Part shown: piece by piece, positions 20,243 to 32,692 of the stretch
How the letters are laid out: every line of letters begins with the position of its first letter
How positions within the stretch are numbered: the stretch's first letter is position 1
Origin: Bombyx mori
Taxonomy: Eukaryota; Arthropoda; Insecta; Lepidoptera; Bombycidae
Direction: 5' to 3'
NCBI RefSeq assembly: GCF_030269925.1
Contig: NC_085112.1
Location: 11,471,501 to 11,535,500 of the forward strand
Length of the DNA stretch: 64,000 nt
Translations under genes and position numbers: made by a program
The notes under the pieces: model-generated
Told to the model about the DNA's origin: nothing
The model's input: the letters and a program-made list of their open reading frames with translations, nothing else
The model's database searches: none

Positions 20243-20312
20243 GGTAATTATAATGGTTGGACGAGCTCACAGCCAACCTGGTGTTAAGTGGTTACTGGAG
20301 CCCATAGACATC
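20243..20312 (-). mobile_element. Bm1 SINE 3' scrap
   Basis: TGGACGAGCTCACAGCCAAC, then GTGGTTACTGGAGCCCATAG; about 70 bp. Confidence 0.6.
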
Positions 20313-20399
20313 AATTTTATTTATACTATGACTACTTTCAATGATACTATGTACTATACTATACACATATGGACTTGTTGTTGTCTGAAATAAAATAAA

Positions 20400-20433
20400 T
20401 CATTCATTCATTCATTCATTCATTCATTCATTA
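20400..20433. repeat. (ATTC)n microsatellite
   Basis: Eight tetranucleotide units directly after a GTTGTTGTCTGAAATAAAAT tail, the usual end of another moth retroelement. Confidence 0.85.
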
Positions 20434-20984
20434 TATTGAAATGACGAGTTTATGAACGTTCCAATTGTGACATAGTTAACCGGGAGAGTCTTAATTAATT
20501 TCCTTTGATTTATCAAGACAAACGAAATGGGCCAAAGGATTTTGGTATTCGAAACGTTGCAAAATAATAGAATGGAAATAATAAATTGCGAGATTAAATC
20601 ATAAAAGTATTTTTAGTTACGCCTACGCTACGAGTCGCGAATACTAAAGTAATCACTGGATTGATTTTCTTCTAACAAAAACGATTTTATTAAAGGGTTA
20701 AAGATTACAATCACTAAAACTTCACCGACGGATATCTATAATCAATTTCAACTCAAAGAGATCGTAAATGTTACGAGCAGGATTACGAGCGCGTAGCATT
20801 AGGAATTAAGTTCCCTTTCTTTACTACGAGTAAATCATATACCAGTAAAATATTGAACGACCCAGGTGGTTTAGATTTATTCAAAAATACAGTACTACCA
20901 AGCTTAGTAAACGTAAGCATGTTAATTAATAGTAGTTCTGGATCATAATGTGAGGTTTGACACGAAATATTGATAGATCAGTGT

Positions 20985-21396
20985 CATTTGCGTGAAGAAA
21001 TATCCTGATCACGCAGGAGCTAGTCACTGTTGTCGCCCTAGACACGTCCTTACGGATCCATCAGATAACCCTTGCATTAGACGCCTTCAGCTCTAACACT
21101 AGGAGTAGGAACCCCGGTAACCGTACTCGTCGAACTCGACAAAGAGTTCGACGTGCAACCTAATCTAAGCATCAGCCCGTTGAGTTTCTCGCCGGATCTT
21201 CTCAGCGGGCCGCGATTCCAATCCGGCAGTAGATTCATTCGGAAAGCATTTACTCTTGAGTAATTAGGTCTCCCTTGGAGGTGCTCGGGTAGCTGTTAGC
21301 AAATTCCGCCCCTCCTGGCTGAGTCCTTGCTCGCCCACTTGTCCTTGTGAAACTGAAAGGCCTCCAGGCGACAAATAATCCCTCAACCATAAAAAA
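20985..21396 (+). mobile_element. 3' end of a second LINE family, 5'-truncated
   Basis: This GC-rich block contains AGTTCGACGTGCAACCTAAT, GTTGAGTTTCTCGCCGGATC and CCGCCCCTCCTGGCTGAGTC, and ends in ACCATAAAAAAA. It shares the CTCGCCGGATCTTCTCAG motif with BMC1 but otherwise differs, so it is a related Jockey-type family. A diverged relative is at about 288-480. Confidence 0.6.
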
Positions 21397-22372
21397 ACGT
21401 GAAGAAATTCAAAGCATTCTGCAAACCTGCATTTAAATAAATAGCTACTATTTTAACGACATGTCCCCATCAAGAGGATAAATATATTACCTTACAGTAT
21501 ACGGTAGCCAGGGAGAGAAATTAATCGAAATACTCATAAGGATCCGAGATAGAACTTCTGCGCTAAAACAATTAATATCCAAGAGCTTTTTATGAAAGAA
21601 ATTCGTATTTTAAATCGAATTTTAATTAACTGGCTATAAAAATAAATATTGAAGGAGCACCGCTGCTACTAAGCGTACATTTCTTTCCTATATTCTAATC
21701 AAGTATCAAGATTTTATTATTCTAAAGTAATTAAAACGTATCGTTAAGATGAAGCAAGGAAGCAGTCGTTAAAGTTGAAACCGAGCGAACCAGATGTTGC
21801 ATAGTTATTACGCTCTGATTAATCGCTTCGTTCAGTAGCTATGCATAATATTTTGAGAGGGAATTTATTATTATGTCGTTTTAGACATTATACTAATCCG
21901 ATTTGGTGTTGCACTGAAATACGTTTTGAAATTTATCGGTGACGTGATTCCCGATAGGGACGTAATATTTCGTTTTGGATTGTCATCAATATATATTATT
22001 ATTGATATAATTAAAAGATGTTTATTTTCACTTCAGACGTCATTGAATTGAGTATTGAAAAAACGTTTTGATTCCCAATTTCTAGCGTTATGATTAAAAT
22101 GGTTCTAAGAATTAAATGGATATATGTATATGTAATTTCGAAATGAATTGCAGAGAGAGAATATATTAAATTTGTTTTTAAATATTCTAGTATCATTTTA
22201 GCTATAAATAAACTTTATTTCCTTAAAATGTTTAGCCCTGTTCAACTAATTTCACTCGTGACTATGAAGATGAATCTTGGAAGGGTTTTTTTAAATTCAT
22301 TCTTGTTAAATATTTTATCGATTAAAAGACGAATCCAGTTTGATCCAAACGAATTTGGATGCAGAGGTTACA

Positions 22373-22504
22373 AATTTTTTTTTATTGCTTAGATAGGTGG
22401 ACGAGCTCACAGCCCACCTGGTGTTCAGTGGTTACTGGAGCCCATAGACATCTACAACGTAAATGCGCCATCCACCTTGAGATATAAGTTCTAAAGTCTC
22501 AGAA
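22373..22504 (-). mobile_element. Bm1 SINE, 5'-truncated
   Basis: TTTATTGCTTAGATAGGTGG to TAAGTTCTAAAGTCTCAG. Confidence 0.75.
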
Positions 22505-23168
22505 GAAGAAGCAATAAAGCCACAGTGTCTCGCGTAGACACCGATATTTACTATTACCAAAGCCTAGTAGGCCTAGCCTAGTAGGCTTACAGATTCAAGA
22601 TACATCTGCAGACCTAATACTGTTCAGATTAAATACATTTCAACCACAACCATGACAATCCGTTGTTTTATTTCGACGTAAAAGAAGAGATACACAAACA
22701 AACAAAAAATACACTTTCACATTTAAAGTATTGGTGTGGAATTATAACATCTACAACAATGGATACGATACTAATTGAACAGAACGAAAGTAATCAAAAG
22801 CGTCTTCTGTGCCCAAAACCACGTGGTAACAAGCCAATCAAAAACATATTTATAAAGCGTCAAGAGCAACAAAATAAATTACCAGTTTGTTAGTTTAATT
22901 TATTTCGTGACACTGACAGAGCTCTTACGGAAAAAGGTCTGGAAGTTTTCGGTTTCATTACGATACTTTTGAGATTGTCAAGTGGACAAAAAGTGATTTA
23001 ATTAATTTTAACTCAATACGCATTATTTTGGTGTTCGATGGATTAGATGGAGTGAAAATTACAATTTAGAAAACTTGAGCATAGAATTTGACTAAAAGCT
23101 ATTCAAGAATGTCCTACCTACCTTCTAGTTCATCATCACATAAGTTCGATCTTATATTAGTTTTTAAA

Positions 23169-23533
23169 GTCGTCGTGGCCTAAAGGATAAGACGTCCGGT
23201 GCATTCGTATCGAGCGATGCACTGGTGTTCGAATCTCGCTGGCGGGTACCAATTTTTCTTTTGAAATACGTACTCAACAAATGTTCACGATTGACTTCCA
23301 CGGTGAAGGAATAACACCGTGCAATAAAAATCAAACCCGCAAAATTATAATTTGCGTAATTACTGGTGGTACGACCTCTTATGAGTCCGCACGGGTAGGT
23401 ACCACCGCCCCGCCTATTTCTGCCGTGAAGCAGTAATGCGTGTCGGTTTGAAGGGTGGGGCAGCCGTTGTGACTATACTGAGACCTTAGAACTATATCTC
23501 AAGATGTGTGGCGCATTTACGTTGTAGCTATGC
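23169..23533 (+). mobile_element. Bm1 SINE, 3'-truncated
   Basis: Intact tRNA-like head (GTCGTCGTGGCCTAAAGG, GTGTTCGAATCTCGCT). It stops at TTACGTTGTAGC before the usual tail. Confidence 0.85.
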
Positions 23534-23633
23534 CACAAGCACAGCCGAGCTCCTGTCTACCACAAACCTTCACTATTTTCGTTTCGCTCTTAGTAACATA
23601 GGTAGGATCACTTTCCTATGTGCCATGTTAGAA

Positions 23634-24060
23634 GTCGTCGTGGCCTAAAGGATAAAACGTCCGGTGCATTCGTGTTGAGCGATGCACCGGTGTTCAAATC
23701 CCTAGGCGGGTACCAGTTTTTCTAATGAAATAGGTACTTAACAAATGTTCACAATTGACTTCCACAGTGAAGGAATAACATCGTGTAATAAAAATCAAAC
23801 CCGCAAAATTGTAATTTGCGTAATTACTGGAGGACCTCTTGTGAGTCCTCGCGGGTAGGTACCACCGCCCTGCTTATTTCTGCCGTGAAGCAGTAATGTG
23901 TTTCGGTTTGAAGGGGCAGCCCTTGTAACTATACTTGATACCTTAGAACTTATATCTCAAGGTGGGTGGCGCATTTGCGTTGTAGATGTCTATGGGCTCC
24001 AGTAATCACTTAACACTAGGTGGGCTGTGAGCTCGTCCACCCATCAAAGCAATATTTTTT
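23634..24060 (+). mobile_element. Bm1 SINE, full length
   Basis: tRNA-like head GTCGTCGTGGCCTAAAGG to CCCATCAAAGCAATATTTTT. It lies about 100 bp after another copy in the same orientation. Confidence 0.85.
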
Positions 24061-24721
24061 TTGTCAGAGACCTCTATACACCGCCCAGTTCGTCCTGTCT
24101 GTCTGTCTGACGTTCACAGCAGTATCGGTGACAATGGGCTTTCATATAGAATTCGTCAATCTTTCAGTTTTGTTTTTACATCAATTCATAACTAATCTAT
24201 AACTCTAAACTAATAAAAAGAACAGTGATAAAAGGCAGCAATGAGCAGCCATTAAAACAAAAAAATTATGACTGTCAAAACTTAGTAACTGCTTAAGAAA
24301 CCATAAAGCAAAGTTTTGTATTGAAAAGAAAATTGGAGTCATCATTGGGAAGGCGTGTAATATCCGTTTTCGATCGTTCGAAACGAGAGCTCAGAAGTTT
24401 CATTAAGCAAACAATGACGTCAGCAGGAAAATGGCGGCTAATCAAGTACAACGCAAGCAAATATCGAATCACAGTAAATATTTTCAGCGATGATTGATGA
24501 TGGCTGAAAATCTCGGTGTTCGGTTTACAAAAATAAGAATTGTTTAATAAATAATACGAGAGGCGTAGCGGTCGATATCAGCAGTATTTCAATTGTTTGA
24601 ATCAGACTTAAATTTTTAGTAAATAAATAATCAGGAGCAATCCGGTTCCGAATTAAGATTTTCTGTGTTATGGAAACTGAAGATTGATATTCATACTTAT
24701 ATACATATATGTATTTTGATA

Positions 24722-24772
24722 TTAAACCAGGCGGGCCATGAGCTCGTCCGTCCATCTAAGCAATAAAAAATG
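24722..24772 (+). mobile_element. Bm1 SINE 3' scrap
   Basis: CATGAGCTCGTCCGTCCATC then TAAGCAATAAAAAA, just before a full copy in the same orientation. Confidence 0.6.
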
Positions 24773-24799
24773 GATAAACACTAAACCAAGTGAAGTTTG

Positions 24800-25240
24800 A
24801 AATCGTCCTGGCCTAAAGGATAAGACGTCCGGTGCATTCGTGTGTAGCGATGCACCGGTGTTCGAATCCCGCAGGCGGGTACCAATTTTTCTAATGAAAT
24901 ACGTACTTGTCAAATGTTCACGATTGACTTCCGCGTTGAAGGACATAATATCGTGTAATAAAAATGAAACCCGCAAAATTATGATTTGCGTAATTACTGG
25001 TGGTAGGGCCTCTTGTGAATCCGTACGAGCAGGTGCCCCCACCCCGCCTATTTCTGCCGTAAGCAGTAATGCGTTTCGGTTTGAAGGGTGGGGCAGCCGT
25101 TGTAACTATACTGAGACTTTAGAACTTATATCTCCAGGTGGGTGGCGCATTTACGTTGTAGATGTTTATGGGTTCCAGTAACCACTTAACACCAGGTGGG
25201 CTGTGAGCTCGTCCACCCATCTGAGCAATAAAAAATAAAT
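24800..25240 (+). mobile_element. Bm1 SINE, full length
   Basis: Head TCGTCCTGGCCTAAAGGATA with B box GTGTTCGAATCCCGCAGG; tail CATCTGAGCAATAAAAAATA with AAAT repeats. Confidence 0.85.
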
Positions 25241-27058
25241 AAATAAAATAAAAATAAAACCACTTAAGACCAATTTTTTTTTAAATGAACGCCCGTTTAT
25301 CTTTATTTCTAACTAGGAACACGTTTATAATTATCTGAGGGGTGAAAAAAAACACTCAGTGGCTTCTTACAACACTGTCAAAGTTTCAAGATTACTAGCA
25401 GCCCCAGCGGTTTTAACAGTCTTTGCGTTGATAAATCTGTCAGTCAGATTAATCAATTCAATACAAAAGGTTTGTTTAAAACATATTACTAAAAATTATT
25501 ATAGTCGTATCGTAAACAAATTAATGAACAAGTTAATTTCAATTCAACTATTCAACCCTGTTTGGTTATTAGTTTTATTCGGTATAAATTTTATTCTTGT
25601 AATCCCGGTGACATGTTCAACGTTTTCAACTTTTATGTTCGCGTATTTTATCATGTGTAATTATTTGTACGGGAAAACATTGTCGGCTTATCAAACGAAT
25701 ATTAAAATATATATTTATTAAAGTGAAAATAATTGTTGTTGGATTCGCGCGCGATGTTCCATCCTCCGGATGTTCTGCTTGCTTATGGCATCTCGGACAA
25801 CGAGAATGCGTTTCCTTTATAGGTTTACTTTCGAACTCAGAGGCATGAGCTGACTTTTCTTTGAGGTATTACGGCGGTAACGTAAGAAATATCGACACTA
25901 TTGCCGTACTTTTCACGGATTCTTGCAACTTTTCTTTAGACGGTGAATTTTATTCAACTGTTTTGTGATAGTGAGTTAATCTGATCAAAATTTATAGACC
26001 CATCATTGTTATAGGGAGAGGAAATTATGTTTGGGATCGAATATGGATATGAAAAATGAATGAAAATTTATGGCTCAATTTCCTTACAAACTATACTCTA
26101 GAGTGGTCCTTTCTAAGCCTATCAAAATATCCTATTTAAATTTAGCGAAATTTGCTATCTAAATAGATTAATTTCACTAACGGCATTATCTATAACTATT
26201 AACCGTCGAAATTGTCATATTAATTCAGTGTATTAATTAAAGTTAGTTACCAGAACTACAACAGATTAGGTCAATTCAGATGATATCTATTCATTTTAAT
26301 GTAACAAATGATAATACCTAGATGATAAATTCGTTAACTACTAACTAATCTGTATTCATTTTCGGCTGTTTTTAATTATGGTAAATTTAAAATTAAAAAA
26401 CTTTAAATGCTACGTGTTCTGTGTAGTAGTTCTAGATTATTGGTAGGTTTCTATTTTGATCTTAAATTCTCTTTGTGCCAAGGATTATTCAAGTTGAATT
26501 ACGATTTTGGAATTAAGTAATGCGTATTGTGACATTCGCTGGATGCGTGAGTTAAGGAACAAAAAAGTATATCTCCCTCGCATGTAAATAAAAGGGCACC
26601 TTTAAAATTGATTCCATCCAAACTCACACAACGGCTTAAAAGTTTCTATAGCCACAAAATATTTTACAAATTCATTTCTGCCCTCACTCAAAAGCCTTTA
26701 ACGTTTTTGTTGACGAGTGATGATGTAATTTTCACGGGAACACACAGTCACGGCGCGGCGTCGAGTTGTTTCTTGTTTCCCCGACCCCTTTTTGTGGCCA
26801 AACACAAGGCTTGATTGCTAGAATACAGCTTTATTATAATGTCATAGTTGAACGGAAATTTTTGCCTTTTAAATATACGCGAAAACATGCATTCGGAGTA
26901 TAAACTAAAATATGACTAGTGTTGTTTAGTCAAGCAGGAAGGGTGTTAGAAGATTTTTATCGGAAATAAATAATTATTGAATAACTTTTCGACAACTGAC
27001 ATAAACAATTGCATAACCTTAATTTGTAAATGTAAGATAGGTAATTTAATTTCTTTAT
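25241..27058. other. Intergenic DNA, no gene seen
   Basis: A 120-codon frame at 25359-25721 is hydrophobic and AT-driven, with no start context or homologue I know. Otherwise featureless. Confidence 0.55.
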
Positions 27059-27432
27059 GGAACGAAGTTCCTTATGGGATGATGCGGAGGGGTACCCTAA
27101 CCGAGAAAAAACGTCCGTAGCGTAAGATTTTTATTAGTAATGCACACGGTGTACGAATTAATTTTGTAATAACGTACAAAAAATAACATATTTTTTTATC
27201 ATTCATTGACCACGATCTCAGAGCGTTCGTTTGCGCAATACACTAACTCTTATGCAAACAACCGTGAATGAAGTGTACCACAATAAGTTCGCACGTTACC
27301 GAATGACCGTGGGTTTGCGACCGATTGCGAAACCTCTAGTTTTATTTTCTTTATACCTCGAATAGAACTTAAATTTAATATTTTTATAATAAGGAACTTC
27401 GTTCCTATCCGGTGTCTCAAGACACCACACAT
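27059..27432 (+). mobile_element. MITE-like family 2, copy B
   Basis: GGAACGAAGTTCCTTATGGG at the left; AAGGAACTTCGTTCC, then GTGTCTCAAGACACC at the right. The uninterrupted form, 374 bp. Confidence 0.7.
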
Positions 27433-28040
27433 CTTTTTTATTTGCGTTTGTATGCAAAGTAACGCCGCACGCAAATTCCGTACCCGTGTGAAGTCCGTCA
27501 TTCAGAACAGACAACAAAATTCATTGTTAAATAAAATCGTAAAATGAAAAACACAAAACGTCATATTTACTCTATGACTTGCCGTAAATCAGGTCTGTAC
27601 AAACATTCCTCGAATAATCCAGGGGTTGAATTATTTTACGTAATCCACGTTACGGTAAGACCGTGTCTATAAAGGCGCATACGTTGTTTGTTATAACGCG
27701 TTATTTTAGTCACGTACCCTGTTAAGTAGACGTGAGAGATCCTCGCCTGGCTAACAAAATTATGACGGTAAAACTTGAATGTTGTTCTGGTTATTAATTT
27801 CAAACTGTAGCTCTTTCGGTGTCACATTTAAATTTTGTTATTGTTACAGTAGATAGATATGTAAAGCCAGATTTGCGTGATCGAGAATCTAAGCTCATCT
27901 AGCAAATGTATTGACAACACCTTAAGACCTCGTAGTTAATGTCTTAATTTTAATGTAAATATTGCGGAAATGATAAAATGTACCATCTCACAGTATATTA
28001 TACAAATTTACTTATTTTCGCGTTTATTAATTTTTAAGCT

Positions 28041-28431
28041 ATTGCATAGCTTTTATCGCGGGCCTTGAGCGCGGCGACCGAAATCATGAAATTCCGTAAC
28101 GAAAAAAACCTGGCACCCCTCACTCCGCCTACCATGTAGCTCGCGTTCAATACATTCACACATTGCGCTTTTGTAGTGTTCGTGAATAAGCGCGTAGCGT
28201 GACGTCACACTGCATGCGCATCATGAAAATTATGTCCGTCTCTCTCTCGCGCGGTCTAGCCTATGAGTGTGAAGGGGACAGTTAAGGTTTTGCTTTTATT
28301 AATGTTTAATATAGCGTGGTCTTGTTTTATTATTGTTTTAATATTAAATTATCATTGTCTAATTATAATTGCATACGTTGATAAAAAATGCTATGCAATA
28401 GCTTTACCGCGGCAGTTTCCGAATGCCACAC
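28041..28431 (+). mobile_element. MITE-like repeat, family 1, copy 2
   Basis: Same orientation and organisation as 520-918: ATTGCATAGCTTTTATCGCG at the left, the CATGCGCATCATGAAAA and CTCTCTCTCGCGCGGTCTAG blocks, and CTATGCAATAGCTTTACCGC at the right. Confidence 0.6.
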
Positions 28432-30867
28432 GTTTATTATTCATGCGATTCCGTCATAACTAAAGTCGATCTTGAACTGGAGCTAGCTAGGTTTTGTTAA
28501 TTAAACTCATACGCAAAGCCTGTAGCATGAGCGTGCGTGTGCGCGCATCGTAAAATTTCACTCTCATCAATTTTTCATAACGCGCCTAAAGAAGTATAAC
28601 TTCAAAAAACTCGGAGTATATTTATTCAAACCGGACAAATTATCCTAAGTGTAGTAGTAAATATCCCCAGTATTTAAACTCCCGGCTTTATTTCTATGAC
28701 TATTCCGATTCAAATCAGACTACTACCTCAATTCATTATGAATTGCTACCGACTAATAATTGAATATCAGTAGGTAGAATGCAACAATTATTTCATGGAC
28801 AGACGTGCTCTCATTCGAACATATATGTAACATGAAACGCAAAAAAGGTATGATTTTTTTTGTCATAACAGAAAGTTAATAACGCACCTTACTCTGTTCT
28901 AAAAGTTATTAAAACTAGTTAACTGTAAATCAGTTTAGGAAAAGTATCTAGCGATAAAAGCATATGACTTAATAAAAGATTATCCATTCATGCAAGCTTT
29001 TAAGCTACGATATTCCTTTGAGAAGAAAACATTTAAAACGCGATATACCCAATGGAGCAAATAACGATTATGAATACAATATTATGAAAAAGCTTTTTAA
29101 TGGATGTCGGCACATTGTGGATGTGAACACCTTTTGTGTTAAAAGATATTAAGTGACGTCATTAGTGTTGGAAAAATCGATAACGATTAATCGATTTTTT
29201 TTATAAATCGATTCTTCATTCTCCGATTCGGATATATCTAAATTTGAGAGTTAATAACGCTAGCACGAGACCTTTATAGTATTATGTTTGATGCGATGCA
29301 CAATTATGAATAGCTCATGTATTTTACTAACATATTCGTGTCACTAGAGCGATAAATTCGCCCAAAGACATATCCGTGACCAGTCCAGTCAAACTTACAG
29401 GTATATTTTACTAGGTTTTTCTGTAATCTATGTAATTTTAAGTGATTAATACGAAACCCGAGCTCTCCAGCATACAATACTGCTAGCATAAATTATTCAC
29501 CTAAAAGTGTTTGTTTCTAGGCGTACATTTTGTTATTATATCTATACCAATGTTTTTTTTTATTGCCCTTATAGGCAGACGAGCATATGGACCACCTGAT
29601 GGTTACGGTCGCCCATGGACTTCAGCAATGCCAGGAGGGGCAGAACCAAGCCGCTGCCTACCGTTAAGTACTCTCCACAAGCCTCGTTTGAAGAGCCTTT
29701 CGATTCGACCTTTAGAATTTTTCGATCGAGTTTCATAAAATTGTGACCATCAAAAAATTATGAAAAGCACCTATTTATTAAAATTACTTGTGTAAAAGTA
29801 AGGGTACCAGGAGAGAAACCTTCCGTGAAGTTCAACAATAACTATAAAAAGATCCAAATCCTTATCCCAATTTATTACACAAAAGGATAACTTAGGAATA
29901 ATAAAACATTTTATCTATTGATATGACATTATAAATATTTCTCATTTTTTTGTGTGCCATAGCATCTTGTTCTTCGTGGTTCGTTCAAACTGCTGACGGA
30001 AAACTAAAAATTAGCAAGGTAATCATTTAATTTTCTATTCTTAAATTAAGAAACATCTATCTTTAGATGATTGCCGTATTTCCGTTATTCACTTGCTGAT
30101 TTTTCTTTCAACTGTGGTTTCTCTGATAGCATCAAGTAGGTACTTTCCTCGAAAAAGTTCAGTATCCAGTAGAAAGTAGCTGTACAAGTCAGTTAAACCT
30201 AAAAAGCGAAGACGATCTATATTTCAGGATCATAAGAACTCGCAAGGTGACATTTCGTTGACTGACGTCACAGAACTAAAATTTTTTACTCATCTATATT
30301 TTGACATCATTTTATTGTACTTCCATTCAAAATTTAATAATCAAAATTTAAAGTTTTCTCGACATGACGATAAATTAATCATGTTATAATAAAAATCGAT
30401 CAATCCAATTGCTTTTCTTTACTTAACGAATCTATTTCGTATTCGCTAATATAATGTGTTAAAAAATTTTGCTTCTCTGATTTGTACAAGGCTACACGAA
30501 ACATCCAAAATAAACAGTGCCAAATCGCACAAGTTGTGTTTTCTGTATAGCAGCATTCTTTATTTTTTCAGTAGAACATTAAATAAATGTGGGAACACTA
30601 GATATTCGTACACGATATCCTTTGTTGGCGTTTCCTTTTCATATCTCTGTAACTGTTGGCTGTATGCCAACACCGGGGTATGGATCGTGAGCAGTTACGG
30701 CGTCAACTTGGATTTGTTTTTCCCGTTCTGTTTGTTTTTCCAATGAGGATCGCTCACTGTGATTTAATTCGTGGGGAGGCTTCTGACATTGTGTGATCTC
30801 TTAAGCACAAATACTTTATTGGATAATAGCTTTTTTGTTCCGCATAGTTTCAAGGTTAAAACTTTTA
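28432..30867. other. Intergenic DNA with one LINE tail
   Basis: Apart from 29558-29705 I see only AT-rich sequence. Around 29170-29215 there are several ATCGATT words in both orientations (a small palindromic cluster). Confidence 0.5.
29558..29705 (-). mobile_element. CR1-like LINE 3' tail
   Basis: TTTTTTTTTATTGCCCTTATAGG then CAGACGAGCATATGG, CACCTGATGGTTACGGTCGC and CACAAGCCTCGTTTGAAGAG: a 5'-truncated minus-strand copy. Confidence 0.65.
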
Positions 30868-31057
30868 CCTATGCTAATAGCCTTGAGAGGCTATTTCAGC
30901 GTGTAGGTGAGCTCACGAGGCTCGAACCGGGGTGTTCCTAACACTGGCCCTAGCAAGGGCAGTGCTTCGCAGAATGTACCACCTGATCGGAAACGCGACC
31001 CACTGAGAAGATCCGGCGAGAAACTCAGTGGGCTGTGTCTATAGGTTAATTTACTAA
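30868..31057 (-). mobile_element. BMC1 3' end, short truncated copy
   Basis: The tail signature (CTATGCTAATAGCCTTGAGA), then the conserved 3' untranslated region up to the CTCAGTGGGCTGTGTCTA block, with a small internal deletion after TTTCAGC. Confidence 0.75.
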
Positions 31058-31075
31058 CTTTAGACAGTACCTACT

Positions 31076-31330
31076 AGCAGTTTGTAGGCAGCGGCTCGGC
31101 AATGTCCTTAAGATTGCTGATGTCATGTGGGCCATATCCGGATCTGTCTATAACTTCAATAAAAAATATTATTTCTTACTTGCTTAAGGCAGAAAGAGCT
31201 CACAAGCAGTGGAAGTCTCAGTTGTATGTCCATCCCATTCCGCCACCCAATTGGAACACGCCTTTGGTGGTAGAACTGAGCAGGAAATCAGTGTACCAAT
31301 ATGAATTACTACCACCAGTTATTTTATAGT
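31076..31330 (+). pseudogene. LINE-tail scrap fused to a possible transposase remnant
   Basis: The first 50 bp (GTAGGCAGCGGCTCGGCAAT) is a CR1-like tail. Downstream the frame (31102-31329) encodes HKQWKSQLYVHPIPPPNWNT and PLVVELSRKSVYQYELL, which loosely recalls the N-terminal WVHPI...L.KEL pattern of PIF/Harbinger transposases. That match is weak; it could equally be chance. No intact gene is present. Confidence 0.25.
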
Positions 31331-31813
31331 TGAAAACAAACAAACATACTGTTTAAAACATTTATTACTTTCTTTTTGAAATTTCGATAATATGCTATGA
31401 TTGCTTTACAATTAGTAAAGTAACTAACAAATGCAAATGCAGGTAACATTAGACGAACCATTTTGATTGTCATTTCATCATTTGAAAATCACTCATTCAA
31501 CGGAAACATAATTAAAATTCAGTTATCATAAAATTTCAATTCATTTAAAAACTAAAAAATTTGTGTGAAGATTTGGTCTGAAACTTACATAAGAGAGTAA
31601 TAAGAGAGTAAATAGTTCTTTTTATAAAATTACATATCTCCTTTACAACTTTGATAATTACACCATATTTCACGCATCTTATTTATTAGAAATTGAGACG
31701 CTTAAGGCACAGCGAAATTACATCTAGATATATTATAATACGTAAAACTATATAGACACTCTTGGTAACGATTATTTAAACTATTCTGCAAATTGTGATA
31801 TGTACAAAAATAT

Positions 31814-31819
31814 TTTATT
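31814..31819 (-). promoter_or_regulatory. Candidate polyadenylation signal of the ACE-like gene
   Basis: This is the first canonical AATAAA on the minus strand downstream of the stop, about 335 nt away. Two further AATAAA sites lie at 31682-31687 and 31361-31366, so the true 3' end is open. Bases 31820-32148 are AT-rich with no other gene and are best read as 3' untranslated region. Confidence 0.35.
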
Positions 31820-32148
31820 CAATCTTCACTATCTAGCTTAATCTAATTCTTATCATAAATGGATAACGGATTAAAACGATTTAAATGCAATGGACATGAT
31901 GATTTAAAATAAATAGCTAAAGACAGCACCACGAAAAAATAATTAGAATAAATATTATTAGTATTAAAAAAAAAAAAACTTGAGAACTAAATGTTTAAAT
32001 AAAGCCGTTTACACAAAAATAACATGATGCTTATAAAACATTCATTAAATTCACTTGTTTCGTTTCACACACGGCGTTGGCACAGTTTCTATTACATTTA
32101 GTCTCGGTTTTAGTATCGGCCCTAATTCTAGAACCGATACTCCTCAAA

Positions 32149-32692
32149 TCAGGCGGTCGTTCTACGTTGCCTCTCCAGCTGCTTTCTGTGGCTCTGACGC
32201 TTCCTCGCAATAATAGCTATTAATATCACAACTACAGCTATAGCTACACCGATTCCTATCCACCAATACAAATTGTAGGAAGCTTCTTTAGGAGCTACAT
32301 CCTTGTTTTGGTCCTTAGCTACAACGGGGTTTTTGATCTCCAAAACGCCTACAGTAGAAGTTTCAATACCGAATTTTGAGTTAATGTCATCACCCGTGTT
32401 TATTACGTTTTCACTTAAATCTTCATGTGTTTCCACTTTTTGAGGTAATTCAGTCGTTTCTGGTATCGTGGGTATTTCATTAACTTCAGGCTCCACATCG
32501 AAGTCTTCAACTTCCAAGTAATCATATGGTTCTTCGTTATCAGCGGAAGGTTCCAGTTGGTTGTCTAGATATTCATCTAAGAGTCTATAATAGTCTGTTA
32601 TTCCTGTATATTCCAGACTATTTTCTCGTTTCCCCAACACATCACTTATCATTTCAGGCCAGCTTGTACTGTATCCTTGCATCATTATGTCA
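32149..32692 (-). other. ACE-like gene, terminal exon: end of ectodomain, acidic stalk, membrane anchor
   Basis: This exon encodes the last 181 residues. It opens with the conserved ACE C-terminal block (GYSTSWPEMISDVLG), continues through an acidic, Pro/Thr/Glu-rich stalk of about 100 residues, and then has a hydrophobic helix (IGIGVAIAVVVILIAIIA) followed by a basic cytoplasmic tail that ends at the stop at 32149-32151. Most insect ACEs are secreted and lack an anchor. A stalk plus anchor in an inactive paralogue points to a fixed surface protein. Confidence 0.85.

Noticed and set aside
22663..22893. 76-codon Lys/Asn/Gln-rich frame
   Set aside because: No signature, no splice context and AT-biased composition; not supported as a gene.
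23169..23240. tRNA-like sequence with A and B boxes
   Set aside because: It is the tRNA-derived head of Bm1, present in many copies; not a tRNA gene.
24722..25181. Frames of 106 and 113 codons on opposite strands
   Set aside because: Both are translations of a Bm1 copy.
25359..25721. 120-codon hydrophobic open frame
   Set aside because: AT-driven Ile/Leu/Asn/Tyr composition, no recognisable family, no splice or regulatory context; likely chance.
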